Notes under the pieces: generated by a model | Seen by the model: the letters and a program-made list of their open reading frames with translations, nothing else | The model's database searches: none | What the model was told of the DNA's origin: nothing | Position numbers and translations under genes: made by a program | Part shown: piece after piece, positions 8,098-16,032 of the stretch | How positions within the stretch are numbered: the first letter of the stretch is position 1 | Layout of the letters: the number at the start of each line of letters is the position of its first letter | NCBI GenBank assembly: GCA_024102815.1 | Contig: JAGFJJ010000076.1 | Coordinates: forward strand, 124,001-188,000 | Length of the DNA stretch: 64,000 nt | Origin: Phycisphaerae bacterium | Lineage (GTDB): Bacteria > Planctomycetota > Phycisphaerae > UBA1845 | Reading direction: 5' to 3'

Positions 8098-8192
8098 GAC
8101 TACGAATGAAACAGCACCCGCGGTGTCGCCGCGCGCCGCAAGCCCTGCCGTGGCGAACAGTGAGCGTTCGGGCCAATAAGGAGCCGGAAATC

Positions 8193-8396
8193 GTGCGAAA
8201 TAACAGCACTTTTCGAGGGAGAATGGGGAAGATCGTTGTCGTGGGCTTCCTGTTCGTGTCGACGCCCCTGCTGATGGGCGGCTGCCAGGAGTTCCGCAAT
8301 CAGTCCGTTACGGCCGTCGAATCCGCGACGCGCGGCGTTCTCGACGCATTGCTCACGGCCTATTTCGACGCGTTGCGTACCAACGACAACGGCTAG
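8193..8396 (+). CDS. Small lipoprotein of unknown function
   Basis: The 67-residue product was placed at the GTG at 8193 because AAGGAG (8178-8183) lies nine bases upstream; an internal ATG at 8223 is the alternative. A hydrophobic segment ends in the lipobox MGGC, after which only about 36 residues follow (QEFRNQSVTAVESATRG...). No domain was recognised. Its position behind a sigma-54-like promoter, divergent from the kinase operon, suggests that it belongs to the same regulon. Short lipoproteins with a QEF-type mature end are common in planctomycetes, but their job is not known to me. Confidence 0.65.
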   Translation: MRNNSTFRGRMGKIVVVGFLFVSTPLLMGGCQEFRNQSVTAVESATRGVLDALLTAYFDALRTNDNG

Positions 8397-8523
8397 CGGG
8401 GCGTCGATCCCCGGAATAACCGGATCAGGTTTCCCGCTTTAACAAACACCGTCGCGGCGATTGGATTGAAGGTTGCGCCTAGCTGGGGGAATTGGCGCAC
8501 ATCTTGCGCGGAATACCACCCAT

Positions 8524-9276
8524 TTAGTCCATGTCGTGGCAAGATAGGCAAAGTTTCGAGCCTTCGATCGGCACGGTGAGTTTTGCCGGGTCGCTCGAAT
8601 AGAGATTGTGGCAGGACACGCAACTGACCGCTCCGCCGGGCAGCCGCACTTCCTTGGGCAGCAGACCGGCAGGACGCATCCTTGTGGTTCCCGGGCGCCC
8701 CTTGCTACGCGAATAGGCAATGCCCACCGGATGGTTGGAGTCCCGGTCGCCGGGATACCCGCCGACGCGGTGCCCCATGATTCCGGTCGAGTCCGGCGCG
8801 CTAACGCCGTCGTGGCATGACATGCAACGCCGCGATTCGATATCCAAACCGACGCCCGAAGATACGGTGGCCGACATGCTCGCGCGGACGTGCGCCCGGT
8901 CCATTGCCTGCCAATGGCCCAGCGAAGCATTGCCTTCGTGGCAGTGCGCGCAGAATGCCGCGCCGCGTTCCTGGCCGCGGAGGTTCACCGCTGCGCCCCG
9001 CGCCAAGGAAGGAATACCCTCGTGGCACGTGCGGCACGTGATGGTCCCGCCGGCGTCCAATGGCCATCCTTCGGGTATCCGCACTTTCTCGGACGGTACG
9101 ACACCCACGGGGTGGTTGATGTCACCGGGGCCGTTTCGAAGGGATCGCGTCCAGTCTCCACTTTCCCCGCCGGAGGTTCCGGCCGCCGTAATTATCGCGA
9201 AGGGCAACAGGAACAGGAATGTCCGACGTGCGCGCGGTGCACGCCGCAGGGGAGCGTGCGAGGGCAGGTTTTTCAT
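8524..9276 (-). CDS. Exported pentahaem c-type cytochrome
   Basis: About 250 residues from the ATG at 9276; an in-frame ATG at 9312 would add 12 residues and neither has a clear ribosome site. A basic N-terminus and a hydrophobic stretch (TFLFLLPFAIITAAG) form the signal. The five haem sites are CRTCH, CAHCH, CMSCH, CVSCH and, six residues from the end, CLSCH. The NHPVGV and NHPVGIAY motifs upstream of paired sites resemble DHPIGVEY in the tetrahaem protein at 1448-2095, which supports paralogy. The doubled-CXXCH arrangement marks a periplasmic electron carrier. It is transcribed toward the small lipoprotein gene and away from the dockerin-bearing gene. No sigma-54 motif was found before it. 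Confidence 0.88.
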   Translation of the reverse strand: MKNLPSHAPLRRAPRARRTFLFLLPFAIITAAGTSGGESGDWTRSLRNGPGDINHPVGVVPSEKVRIPEGWPLDAGGTITCRTCHEGIPSLARGAAVNLRGQERGAAFCAHCHEGNASLGHWQAMDRAHVRASMSATVSSGVGLDIESRRCMSCHDGVSAPDSTGIMGHRVGGYPGDRDSNHPVGIAYSRSKGRPGTTRMRPAGLLPKEVRLPGGAVSCVSCHNLYSSDPAKLTVPIEGSKLCLSCHDMD

Positions 9277-9649
9277 GGGATCGGCCGACGGCGAAGCGCG
9301 GTGTGGACGCACTCGTCGAGTTCGTCCGGCGCACTCTTCGCGCCGGCGAATCCGGACGTTGCCGTCCTATCCGACCGGGCCTCTTCCGGCTGGTCTTTCC
9401 CCCGCTTCGGGTGTGGTGTTTTCGAGGTTCCTGCCGCTGGGGATTGCCCGGCGGCTCCCACGCAAACGTACGATATCGCCGCGCTCGAACTGGTGCGCCG
9501 GTGCGCGACGGACGTGAAAACTTTTACCGGACCGGCGCAGGAAATCCGGGGCCCGGGGACCGGGCGGCCGACCGTCCGTGCCTAGAATGGCATGTCGGAT
9601 GCAGGGTGGACCCGGGGACCCTCAACAGAGTCGGACCGGAGCGGGGTAC
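9277..9649. other. 373-bp divergent region between pentahaem and dockerin genes
   Basis: The only recognisable element is the plus-strand sigma-54-like promoter at 9588-9603. A GC-rich stretch (about 9547-9570, GGGGCCCGGGG) has palindromic character. No RNA gene or extra reading frame with coding character was recognised. Confidence 0.4.
9588..9603 (+). promoter_or_regulatory. Candidate sigma-54 promoter of the dockerin-bearing gene
   Basis: TGGCATGTCGGATGCA shows GG-N10-GC spacing with TGGCATG at -24; the -12 element is ATGCA instead of TTGCA. Transcription would start near 9614, leaving a short leader that contains GGAG at 9638-9641 and the ATG at 9650. Confidence 0.5.
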
Positions 9650-10516
9650 ATGTCCAGCCGTAATTCAGCCATGCGAGCCGCCGCGCGGCGCGTCCGCCGC
9701 GTGCTTCTTGCGTGGTTGGCGCTGCTTGCATTCGGCATGGCGGATTCCCTTGGTGCGGCCAGCGTCGCTCTGAACCCCGTCAAAGACGGCACACTCGTGG
9801 ACGGTGGTGAATACGGCGTGTTTGACGGTGTTGCGGACGCCGCCGACTGGACCTTCAACGACTCCGCATTTCTCGAGGGGGCGATTTCACTTTTCTTTGG
9901 CGAGCCGCCAAGGGAATATCGCGTTGTCTGGGAATACAACCTGGGCGCCGTGAATTTCGTGCCGCCGGTCGTCGCCCGGCTTCAATTCAGCCTGCGACCT
10001 GCAGCCATCTACGTCAAGCCGACCCCACCGCCAATACCGGTGCAGGTGGTTTCATACCCCGCCGATCTCGTGGAATCGTTGAGCGACTTTCAAGCCGGAC
10101 CAGCGGTGCTTCAAGGTGCTGTTCTCGTCCCGCGCCCTTATCCCCCGCCCACGACTTCCTTCCGCATCAACGTCAGCGACCTCGTCAACAAAGCACGTCA
10201 AGACGGCGCCCCGGGCGTGGCGTTTCGATTCCAGATCGAGGATGTCGGAAGCGACACGAGCATGCAGGCATTCATCGACGCTCTGGACAGCGACCCAACC
10301 ACCAAGCCCATCCTGACCATCTACGACCGCATGCCCGGCGACTTCAACGAAAACGACGTCGTCGGACTGGATGATCTTCCCACGCTGGCCGCGTGCATCG
10401 CCGGTCCGGGCCAGACGCCGCCCATCGGCTGCACACTTCCCGACCAGAACCTCGACAACGACGTCGATCTCGCGGACGCCGCCGCCTTCCTGATGCAGTT
10501 CGGCTCGACCCGCTGA
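9650..10516 (+). CDS. Exported protein with C-terminal dockerin-like EF-hand module
   Basis: The 288-residue product starts at ATG 9650, eight bases after GGAG. A signal peptide with a basic stretch (RAAARRVRR) and a hydrophobic core ends near ADSLGAA. The middle (about 40-225) is beta-rich, with YRVVWEYNL, ARLQFSLRP and VAFRFQIED, and resembles DNRLRE-type or CBM-like structural domains. The C-terminal 60 residues form a paired EF-hand (GDFNENDVVGLDDLPT and DQNLDNDVDLADAAAF), the dockerin-like module frequent in Phycisphaerae. It likely acts at the cell surface. It sits behind a sigma-54-like promoter and just upstream of the cytochrome fusion gene. Exact function unknown. Confidence 0.8.
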   Translation: MSSRNSAMRAAARRVRRVLLAWLALLAFGMADSLGAASVALNPVKDGTLVDGGEYGVFDGVADAADWTFNDSAFLEGAISLFFGEPPREYRVVWEYNLGAVNFVPPVVARLQFSLRPAAIYVKPTPPPIPVQVVSYPADLVESLSDFQAGPAVLQGAVLVPRPYPPPTTSFRINVSDLVNKARQDGAPGVAFRFQIEDVGSDTSMQAFIDALDSDPTTKPILTIYDRMPGDFNENDVVGLDDLPTLAACIAGPGQTPPIGCTLPDQNLDNDVDLADAAAFLMQFGSTR

Positions 10517-10539
10517 CCACAGACTTGACGTTCCGATTG

Positions 10540-10558
10540 GCCCATGCGGGCTGTTTTG
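10540..10558 (+). terminator. Weak terminator-like hairpin after the dockerin gene
   Basis: GCCC (10540-10543) pairs with GGGC (10548-10551) across a four-base loop and is followed by TGTTTTG. The stem is only four pairs, so the call is weak. Confidence 0.3.
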
Positions 10559-10741
10559 CCTTCCGGCCGTTGAAGCGCCACCGTGCGTTGTTGATTCCGC
10601 AGCCTCTCACAAACGAGAGCTTGCCCCGGGGCATTCTCAAGATCGAGAAACGCAACGCGGCCGCGCGAAGTCCGGCGTTGCTGCTCCACCGTCCATAACT
10701 CCGGCAATCACAACGCCTAAGACCTCGCCTGATCCCGCCGT

Positions 10742-10768
10742 CATTCCGGCGGGTACCGCCGGGGAATG
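10742..10768. repeat. Degenerate REP-like palindrome
   Basis: CATTCCGGCGG (10742-10752), GTA loop, then CCGCC-GGGG-AATG. It resembles the perfect palindrome at 62140-62159 (shared GTCATTCCGGCG) with a two-base insertion in one arm. It ends immediately before the sigma-54-like promoter at 10771. Confidence 0.45.
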
Positions 10769-10770
10769 GG

Positions 10771-10786
10771 TGGCATAGGCCTTGCC
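10771..10786 (+). promoter_or_regulatory. Candidate sigma-54 promoter of the cytochrome fusion gene
   Basis: TGGCATAGGCCTTGCC has GG-N10-GC spacing with TGGCA at -24 and TTGC at -12. Transcription would start near 10798, about 95 bases before the ATG at 10893. Confidence 0.55.
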
Positions 10787-10892
10787 CGATCAGGACATAC
10801 GCGGGCGCCATTGCCCCCGCTCTCGGGCCGAATTGTCCTGGGAAACCGAGGTTCACGATTTCACGGTTTTCGTTAACGCGGAGGAGCGAACA

Positions 10893-13496
10893 ATGATTGC
10901 TGCGTATCTGGTAGCCATGGCATCGGTCACCTTCGGGCAGAGTGTAACGCCCGCGGCGACCCTGACCGGCGTCGACCATCCGACCCGCCTCGCGGCGACC
11001 GCCGGCGGCGGCGTGTACGTGACCGACCAACTGGCCGCGGAAGTGGTCGAGTTCAATGCGGCCGGTACAGAGGTCGCCCGCTTCCCGATCCCCGAGGGTC
11101 CGATCGGCATCGCCACCGGACCGGGCGGACAGATCTACGTCTCCCTCATGGACGGCACGGTCGGTATCTATGACGCAACGTTCGCGTCGACCGGCGCTCT
11201 CGATCCGAGTCCGATGACCTTCGTCCAGCCCAACGGCGTGGCGGTCCACCCGGTTTCGGGCGAGGTCTATGTCGCCGACATGGGCGCGGATGCCATCATG
11301 GTGTTCGATGCGGCCGGTGTGCTCCAGCGTGCCTGGGGTATGGAAGGATCGGGCCTCGGACAGCATATGTCCTCGGTTTCGCTCGCCATTGACGCTTCGC
11401 TCGGCCGCGTGCTTGTCGCTGATACCGACAACTTCCGCGTGCAGGAGTATGACACTGCCGGCACCCTGCTCGGCAAGTTCGGCTACAAGACTTTGTACGT
11501 GGGCAGCACGCAGGTGGCGTGGCTGGCCCGCACCAGCGGCATCGCGGTCGATACCTGCAGCAACATCTACCTTGCCGACGCCCTCATGGGCACGGTCCGC
11601 GTGTTCAATTCCAGCGGCGTCGAAATCGATTACACCACCCCCCTGATTTCCGTGCCGGCGACTTCCTCGCAGGCAAGCTTCCTGACGGACATGATCATCG
11701 CCGGCGGCAAGCTCTACCTGGCCAACAACGGCACGGCCGAGGTCGACGTCTATGACCTGACCTGCTCCATGCCGCGCGGCGATTCCATTGGCGATCCCGC
11801 AACGAACGACGAGGTGGCCCTGGCCCGCAAGGGACGCTCGACGCGCACGGCGGTCGGCCCGGACAATCCGTTCGATATCGTCCAGGCCATGCGGAACGGC
11901 CAGTATGACGCTTCGCTGGACCTCAACCAGGATCGCCGGGTCAACACCCGCGACCTGGATATCGCTGTGGCGTCCTTCGGGGCTGCCACCAGCGACGATT
12001 TCCTGGCGATGAATTCGCCGTTGGCCGCCGACTTCACCTGGGGCGTCGTTCCGCCGCACATGATTGATATTCCCAATCAGTGCGGTCGCTGCCACAGCAT
12101 GAACGGGCAGCCCGGCGGCATCACCTCCGACTGGGGTCAGGCCAACCTGTGCGGTTCGTGCCACGTCGGCGCGGGCGTCGCTCTGGAAGGCGCTCTGACC
12201 TTCGCGGACAAGACCATGCACCACCCCACGGGCGTCGCCGCGGACAGCGGTGGAGTCATGGGGCCGGCGATGGGCAGTGATCTTCTCGATCACCTCGACG
12301 GCGGTGATGTTCGTTGCGGAACGTGCCACGAGCCCCACGCTGCATACCAGGGTACCTGCCAGGTTCCGGCCAATGGCATGCCCACGCCGCAGCCGCACAT
12401 CGGCCGCTGCATGGACGGCCCCAAGAACGGGCAGCTCTGCGAAGTGGACGGGCAGTGCAATCTCGAATACCTCCGCGCCAACGGCAACAGCAACGCGCTT
12501 TGCGGCGAGTGCCACGAGGAGTATCACGAATGGCAGCACGCCGGTCACTCGGACGAGCTGGCCGATCCGTTCTCGCACTATCAGTGGAGCCTGAGCAATC
12601 GTTCGGCCTGCCGCGTGTGCCACTCCGGCGACGGCTTCATCGACGCGTCAAAGGGAATGGCGCCCGCCGATCAGCGCGGCACGTTCCGCGTTATCGACTG
12701 CCTCACCTGCCACGCCACCCACGGCGAGGCCCAGGCGGATTCGCTGCTCCGCGTCTATGACGACGTGACCCTGCCGGCCGATCCGGTCAACTTCCCGGGC
12801 GGTCTGATGCTGACCAACAAGGAAGGCAGCGCGACGTGCATGACCTGCCACAACGGCCGTACGGCGCCGCCGACGCAGAACTCCAACCCCACACCGGTCT
12901 CCACGCCGCACTATGCCCTGGGTGGTGTGATGCTCGAAGGCATCAACGCCGTGGAATTCGGCAATACGTCGCTGACGAATTCACCGCACACGACGCTCGC
13001 CTCCTGCGTTGATTGTCACATGGCCCCCGGACCGGCTTCGGGTCCAGGAGCAGGCAAGGTTGGTGGGCACACCTGGCACCTCGCCGTCCACGATCCGGCT
13101 GACCCGGACTTCGGCTTCGAGAACGCGGTCAGCGCTTGTGGCGGATGCCACCCCGGGCTGACGACGCTCAATCGCCCGTCGCCCGACTATGACGGCGACG
13201 GCGTTGCCGAAGGCGTCATGGTGGAGACGCAGGGCCTGCTCGACCTGGTCTTTGCTGAGATTACCGCCCGGGGCGCGATCAAGCTGCCGAGCTACCCGTA
13301 TTGGGATCTTAACCCCGTACCTTCGGGCGAGAGGATCCTCGTGAAGAACTGCATCTGGAACTGGCAGTACGTGACGAACAGCGGCGACCTCGGCGTGAAG
13401 AACACCTCCTACGCCGTGGGCGTGCTGCAGCTCACCTACGAGCAACTTACCGGCGCGCCGCTGGCGCCTCCGGCAGTCCTTCGGTACGTGCCGTAG
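10893..13496 (+). CDS. Fusion of NHL propeller, EF-hand module and nonahaem cytochrome c
   Basis: The 867-residue product starts at ATG 10893, six bases after GGAGGAG. After a short signal peptide (residues 1-16, ending FGQ) come NHL-type repeats to about residue 290 (GQIYVSLMD, GEVYVADMG, NIYLADALMG). A dockerin-like EF-hand segment lies near 324-362 (NPFDIVQAMRNGQYD, DLNQDRRVNTRDLD). A C-terminal cytochrome has nine CXXCH sites from residue 397 to 753: CGRCH, CGSCH, CGTCH, CGECH, CRVCH, CLTCH, CMTCH, CVDCH and CGGCH. The last 110 residues lack haem sites. The layout suggests an extracellular or outer-surface redox protein with a binding propeller. A strong terminator follows at 13538-13576. 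Domains are seen directly; substrate and partner are unknown. Confidence 0.92.
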   Translation: MIAAYLVAMASVTFGQSVTPAATLTGVDHPTRLAATAGGGVYVTDQLAAEVVEFNAAGTEVARFPIPEGPIGIATGPGGQIYVSLMDGTVGIYDATFASTGALDPSPMTFVQPNGVAVHPVSGEVYVADMGADAIMVFDAAGVLQRAWGMEGSGLGQHMSSVSLAIDASLGRVLVADTDNFRVQEYDTAGTLLGKFGYKTLYVGSTQVAWLARTSGIAVDTCSNIYLADALMGTVRVFNSSGVEIDYTTPLISVPATSSQASFLTDMIIAGGKLYLANNGTAEVDVYDLTCSMPRGDSIGDPATNDEVALARKGRSTRTAVGPDNPFDIVQAMRNGQYDASLDLNQDRRVNTRDLDIAVASFGAATSDDFLAMNSPLAADFTWGVVPPHMIDIPNQCGRCHSMNGQPGGITSDWGQANLCGSCHVGAGVALEGALTFADKTMHHPTGVAADSGGVMGPAMGSDLLDHLDGGDVRCGTCHEPHAAYQGTCQVPANGMPTPQPHIGRCMDGPKNGQLCEVDGQCNLEYLRANGNSNALCGECHEEYHEWQHAGHSDELADPFSHYQWSLSNRSACRVCHSGDGFIDASKGMAPADQRGTFRVIDCLTCHATHGEAQADSLLRVYDDVTLPADPVNFPGGLMLTNKEGSATCMTCHNGRTAPPTQNSNPTPVSTPHYALGGVMLEGINAVEFGNTSLTNSPHTTLASCVDCHMAPGPASGPGAGKVGGHTWHLAVHDPADPDFGFENAVSACGGCHPGLTTLNRPSPDYDGDGVAEGVMVETQGLLDLVFAEITARGAIKLPSYPYWDLNPVPSGERILVKNCIWNWQYVTNSGDLGVKNTSYAVGVLQLTYEQLTGAPLAPPAVLRYVP

Positions 13497-13537
13497 GAAT
13501 GTGACGTAGGACAAGGAACTTCGGCGAGTCTATTGGC

Positions 13538-13576
13538 GTGCCGTCGACGAAACAGGTCGGCGGCACGTCTTTTTTT
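13538..13576 (+). terminator. Strong intrinsic terminator after the fusion gene
   Basis: GTGCCGTCGAC (13538-13548) pairs with GTCGGCGGCAC (13556-13566) with one T-G wobble, a seven-base loop, and a run of seven T at 13570-13576. It lies 42 bases after the fusion gene stop and ends the cytochrome island. Confidence 0.85.
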
Positions 13577-13754
13577 CCCCTCGACGTATCGGGTTCGCAG
13601 CCACAGCGGCGCAGCGTATCGCCGGAATGCGTGTGTGCCTCTTCCGTCCTTCCGCCCGCGCCCCGGCCGTGATAGGGTGTTGCGCCGGGTGCGGTTGCGT
13701 CGCAATCGCACGTTTGCCGTTGTTCTCCCGTGTCCGCTCCGCGAACCTGCACAC

Positions 13755-14837
13755 ATGCCGACGGAACCGGTCATCGAATCCGCGGACGTCGCTTCCGAAC
13801 CGGCGCGATCCTCTCCGTGGCGCCGCTGGCTGTTCCGCATCCTCAAGTACGCTTTGCTCGCCGTCGTCCTCGTCGCGCTTGGCAGCCACGTACGCAAGCT
13901 CATTGCCGACTGGCGGGCCCACGAGTCCGTTCTCCGCGACACGCCCATCCGCCCCGGATGGCTTATTGTCGCGGCGCTAACCTACGGAGTCGGCCAGGTG
14001 TGCTTTGCGGCATTCTGGTGGCGGCTGCTCGTGCGCCTCGGGCTTCATCGCCGGTTCAGTCCGGTGCTTCAGGCCTACGGCATCGGCACGATGGGCAAGT
14101 ACGTACCCGGCAAGGCCCTCGTGGTGCTGATTCGCACGGGCATGATCACGATTCCCAACGTCGGGCGGGTCTGGGTCGGATTGTCCGCCGTTTACGAGAC
14201 CTTCGTCATGATGTCGGTCGGCGGATTGCTCGCCGCCGTGTGCCTCTTCATTGTTCGTTCCGACGATGTCCTTGTCTGGGCCGGGGCCGCCGCCGCCGGA
14301 ATCGGCCTGAGCGCCGTTCTGCACCCGGTCTTCTTCGGGCGTTTTGCCCGCCTCATCGCTCTGCCCTTCCGCCGCGAGGGCAACGAGCTATCCACCGCCG
14401 GCTGGTACACGGCCTATTGGAAGCTCGGTTGGATCTCGGCGATCGCCTGGGTGCTCTCGGGCGCCAGTCTATTCGCCGTGCTGCTCTCGCTTGGTGTGGA
14501 ACGTCTGCTCGGCGTGGATTTCCTTCTCGCCGTCGGAACGGCAGCCCTCGCCACCACGGCCGGGTTTATCGTCGTCGTACTTCCGGCGGGAGTCGGCGTG
14601 CGCGAGCTGATCATCATCCATCTGCTGGAGCAGCCTTTCGGCCACGGCCGCGCCGTCCTTGCCTCGCTCATCCTCCGAACCGTCTGGACGCTCACGGAAA
14701 TCGCCTTGGCGGGCGGTTTATACGGACTTTACCTCTGGCACAAGCCGCGACGGCCGTCCGAAAACCGCGAGGCGACGTCCGATCCGGCATCGCCGCGGGA
14801 AGTGCCTCCGTTTCCCGCGGGCGGCTCGGATCGCTAA
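13755..14837 (+). CDS. Lysylphosphatidylglycerol synthase-like membrane protein (flippase-like)
   Basis: The 360-residue product is a polytopic membrane protein with about eight hydrophobic segments, beginning with YALLAVVLVALGSHV and ending with IALAGGLYGLYLW. The motifs GIGTMGKYVPGKA and PAGVGVRELIII match the LPG_synthase_TM / UPF0104 family, whose members move or modify lipid-linked substrates in the inner membrane. The soluble aminoacyl-transferase domain of MprF is absent, so it is not a full MprF. The ATG at 13755 was chosen because upstream in-frame residues are unlike the family. It lies 45 bases before a GT2 glycosyltransferase gene on the same strand, a common pairing in glycolipid synthesis. 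Substrate unknown. Confidence 0.8.
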   Translation: MPTEPVIESADVASEPARSSPWRRWLFRILKYALLAVVLVALGSHVRKLIADWRAHESVLRDTPIRPGWLIVAALTYGVGQVCFAAFWWRLLVRLGLHRRFSPVLQAYGIGTMGKYVPGKALVVLIRTGMITIPNVGRVWVGLSAVYETFVMMSVGGLLAAVCLFIVRSDDVLVWAGAAAAGIGLSAVLHPVFFGRFARLIALPFRREGNELSTAGWYTAYWKLGWISAIAWVLSGASLFAVLLSLGVERLLGVDFLLAVGTAALATTAGFIVVVLPAGVGVRELIIIHLLEQPFGHGRAVLASLILRTVWTLTEIALAGGLYGLYLWHKPRRPSENREATSDPASPREVPPFPAGGSDR

Positions 14838-14882
14838 GATACGACTTTGGCACGGTCCTGTTGGTTCACGAGAAACGCGCTC

Positions 14883-16010
14883 ATGTCCCTGACCTCTCCC
14901 GACGCACAGCAGCGCCAAGTGCGATCCTCGCTGCGCCCCGATCATGGCGACGGCGCCGCGGCGCGCGTGTTCTGCGACCTTTCCGTCATCGTCCCCCTTT
15001 ATAATGAGGAAGAGAACGTCCAGGCCATGTTGGGCGAGCTTGTTCCCGTGCTGGAAGCGACCGGCTTGGACTATGAAGTGATCTGCGTTGACGACGGCAG
15101 CCGCGATCGCACCGTCGAACTGCTTCTTGCCGCGGCCGAGGGTAACTCCCGCGTCATCCTTGTTGAGCTGCGCCGCAACTTCGGCCAGACCGCCGCCATG
15201 GCCGCCGGCATCGAGCACAGTCGCGGGCGCGTCCTCGTGCCCATTGACGGCGACATGCAGAACGACCCCGGGGACATCCCCGCGCTGCTCGCCAAGCTCG
15301 AGGGTCCTCCAGCCTACGACATCGTCAGCGGCTGGCGGCACAAGCGCCATGACAAGTGGCTAACCCGCAAACTGCCCTCGAGGATGGCCAACGCCATCAT
15401 CCGCCGCTTCACCAACGTCCCCATCCACGACTTCGGCTGCACGCTCAAGGCCTATCGCCGTGAAGTGCTCGAACACGTGAGCCTGGGCAGCGACCTTCAC
15501 CGCTTCCTGCCCGCCCTCGCGCAATGGCACGGTGCGAACATCGCCGAAATGGTCGTGAACCACCGCCCGCGCACGCGAGGCAAAACCAAGTACGGCCTCG
15601 ACCGTACCGTCCGCGTCCTGCTCGATCTCGTGACCGTGAAGTTCCTCGGCAGCTACATGACGCGCCCGCTCTACTTCTTTGGCAAGATCGGCATGGCCGC
15701 GTTTGGCCTGGCGTTGGTCCTGCTGATCGTGGCCATTGGGCAGAAATTCGGCTACATGGGACAGCCCGACGGACTCAACCTGAACCGCAACGTGCTCGTC
15801 TCGCTTTCGGCCTTGCTGGTCTTCTGCACCGTGCAATGCGTGCTCTTCGGCGTGGTCAGCGAATTGCTCGTGCGGATCTATCACGACATCCGCGAGATGC
15901 CCATCTACCGCGTGCGACGCGTGATCCGCGGCGGCGCTCGACTGGAGGCCTCGGCGAGCGCTTCGCGGGTGGCGTCGGAAACACGGGAACCGGCGGGCGT
16001 GAAGCCATAG
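14883..16010 (+). CDS. GT2 glycosyltransferase with two C-terminal membrane helices
   Basis: The 375-residue protein starts at ATG 14883. The GT-A domain begins with LSVIVPLYNEEENV, followed by CVDDGSRDRT, LRRNFGQTAAMAAG and the metal site in IDGDMQNDP. After ADMV-type and RTRGKTKYG motifs there are two membrane helices (about 275-297 and 313-335). This layout matches DPM1/ArnC-like enzymes that move a sugar from a nucleotide donor to a polyprenyl phosphate on the cytoplasmic face. The neighbouring flippase-like gene upstream and the GT-C transferase gene downstream on the other strand could use that lipid-linked sugar; this link is inferred. Gene identity within the family cannot be set by eye. 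Confidence 0.88.
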   Translation: MSLTSPDAQQRQVRSSLRPDHGDGAAARVFCDLSVIVPLYNEEENVQAMLGELVPVLEATGLDYEVICVDDGSRDRTVELLLAAAEGNSRVILVELRRNFGQTAAMAAGIEHSRGRVLVPIDGDMQNDPGDIPALLAKLEGPPAYDIVSGWRHKRHDKWLTRKLPSRMANAIIRRFTNVPIHDFGCTLKAYRREVLEHVSLGSDLHRFLPALAQWHGANIAEMVVNHRPRTRGKTKYGLDRTVRVLLDLVTVKFLGSYMTRPLYFFGKIGMAAFGLALVLLIVAIGQKFGYMGQPDGLNLNRNVLVSLSALLVFCTVQCVLFGVVSELLVRIYHDIREMPIYRVRRVIRGGARLEASASASRVASETREPAGVKP

Positions 16011-16032
16011 TGGAAACGATGCGAAGCGTCCC

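Larger units (their letters stand above)
7882..8192. other. 311-bp divergent control region
   Basis: The gap separates the kinase gene (minus) from a small lipoprotein gene (plus). It holds two back-to-back sigma-54-like promoters (8022-8037 minus, 8082-8097 plus) whose -24 elements are 46 bp apart, and an imperfect palindrome GCCC-AAG-CCCGGG-AAC-GGGC (7944-7963). The palindrome lies 119 bp upstream of the plus-strand promoter and could be an activator site. Confidence 0.45.
10517..10892. other. 376-bp gap upstream of the cytochrome fusion gene
   Basis: It contains a weak terminator-like hairpin (10540-10558), a degenerate CATTCCGGCG palindrome (10742-10768), a sigma-54-like promoter (10771-10786) and a strong ribosome site GGAGGAG (10880-10886). 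No gene was recognised. Confidence 0.45.

Noticed and set aside
10344..12623. A 759-codon open frame on the minus strand opposite the cytochrome fusion gene
   Set aside because: It is the shadow of a GC-rich gene with strong codon bias; the plus strand has signal peptide, NHL repeats and haem motifs and a strong ribosome site, the minus frame has none.
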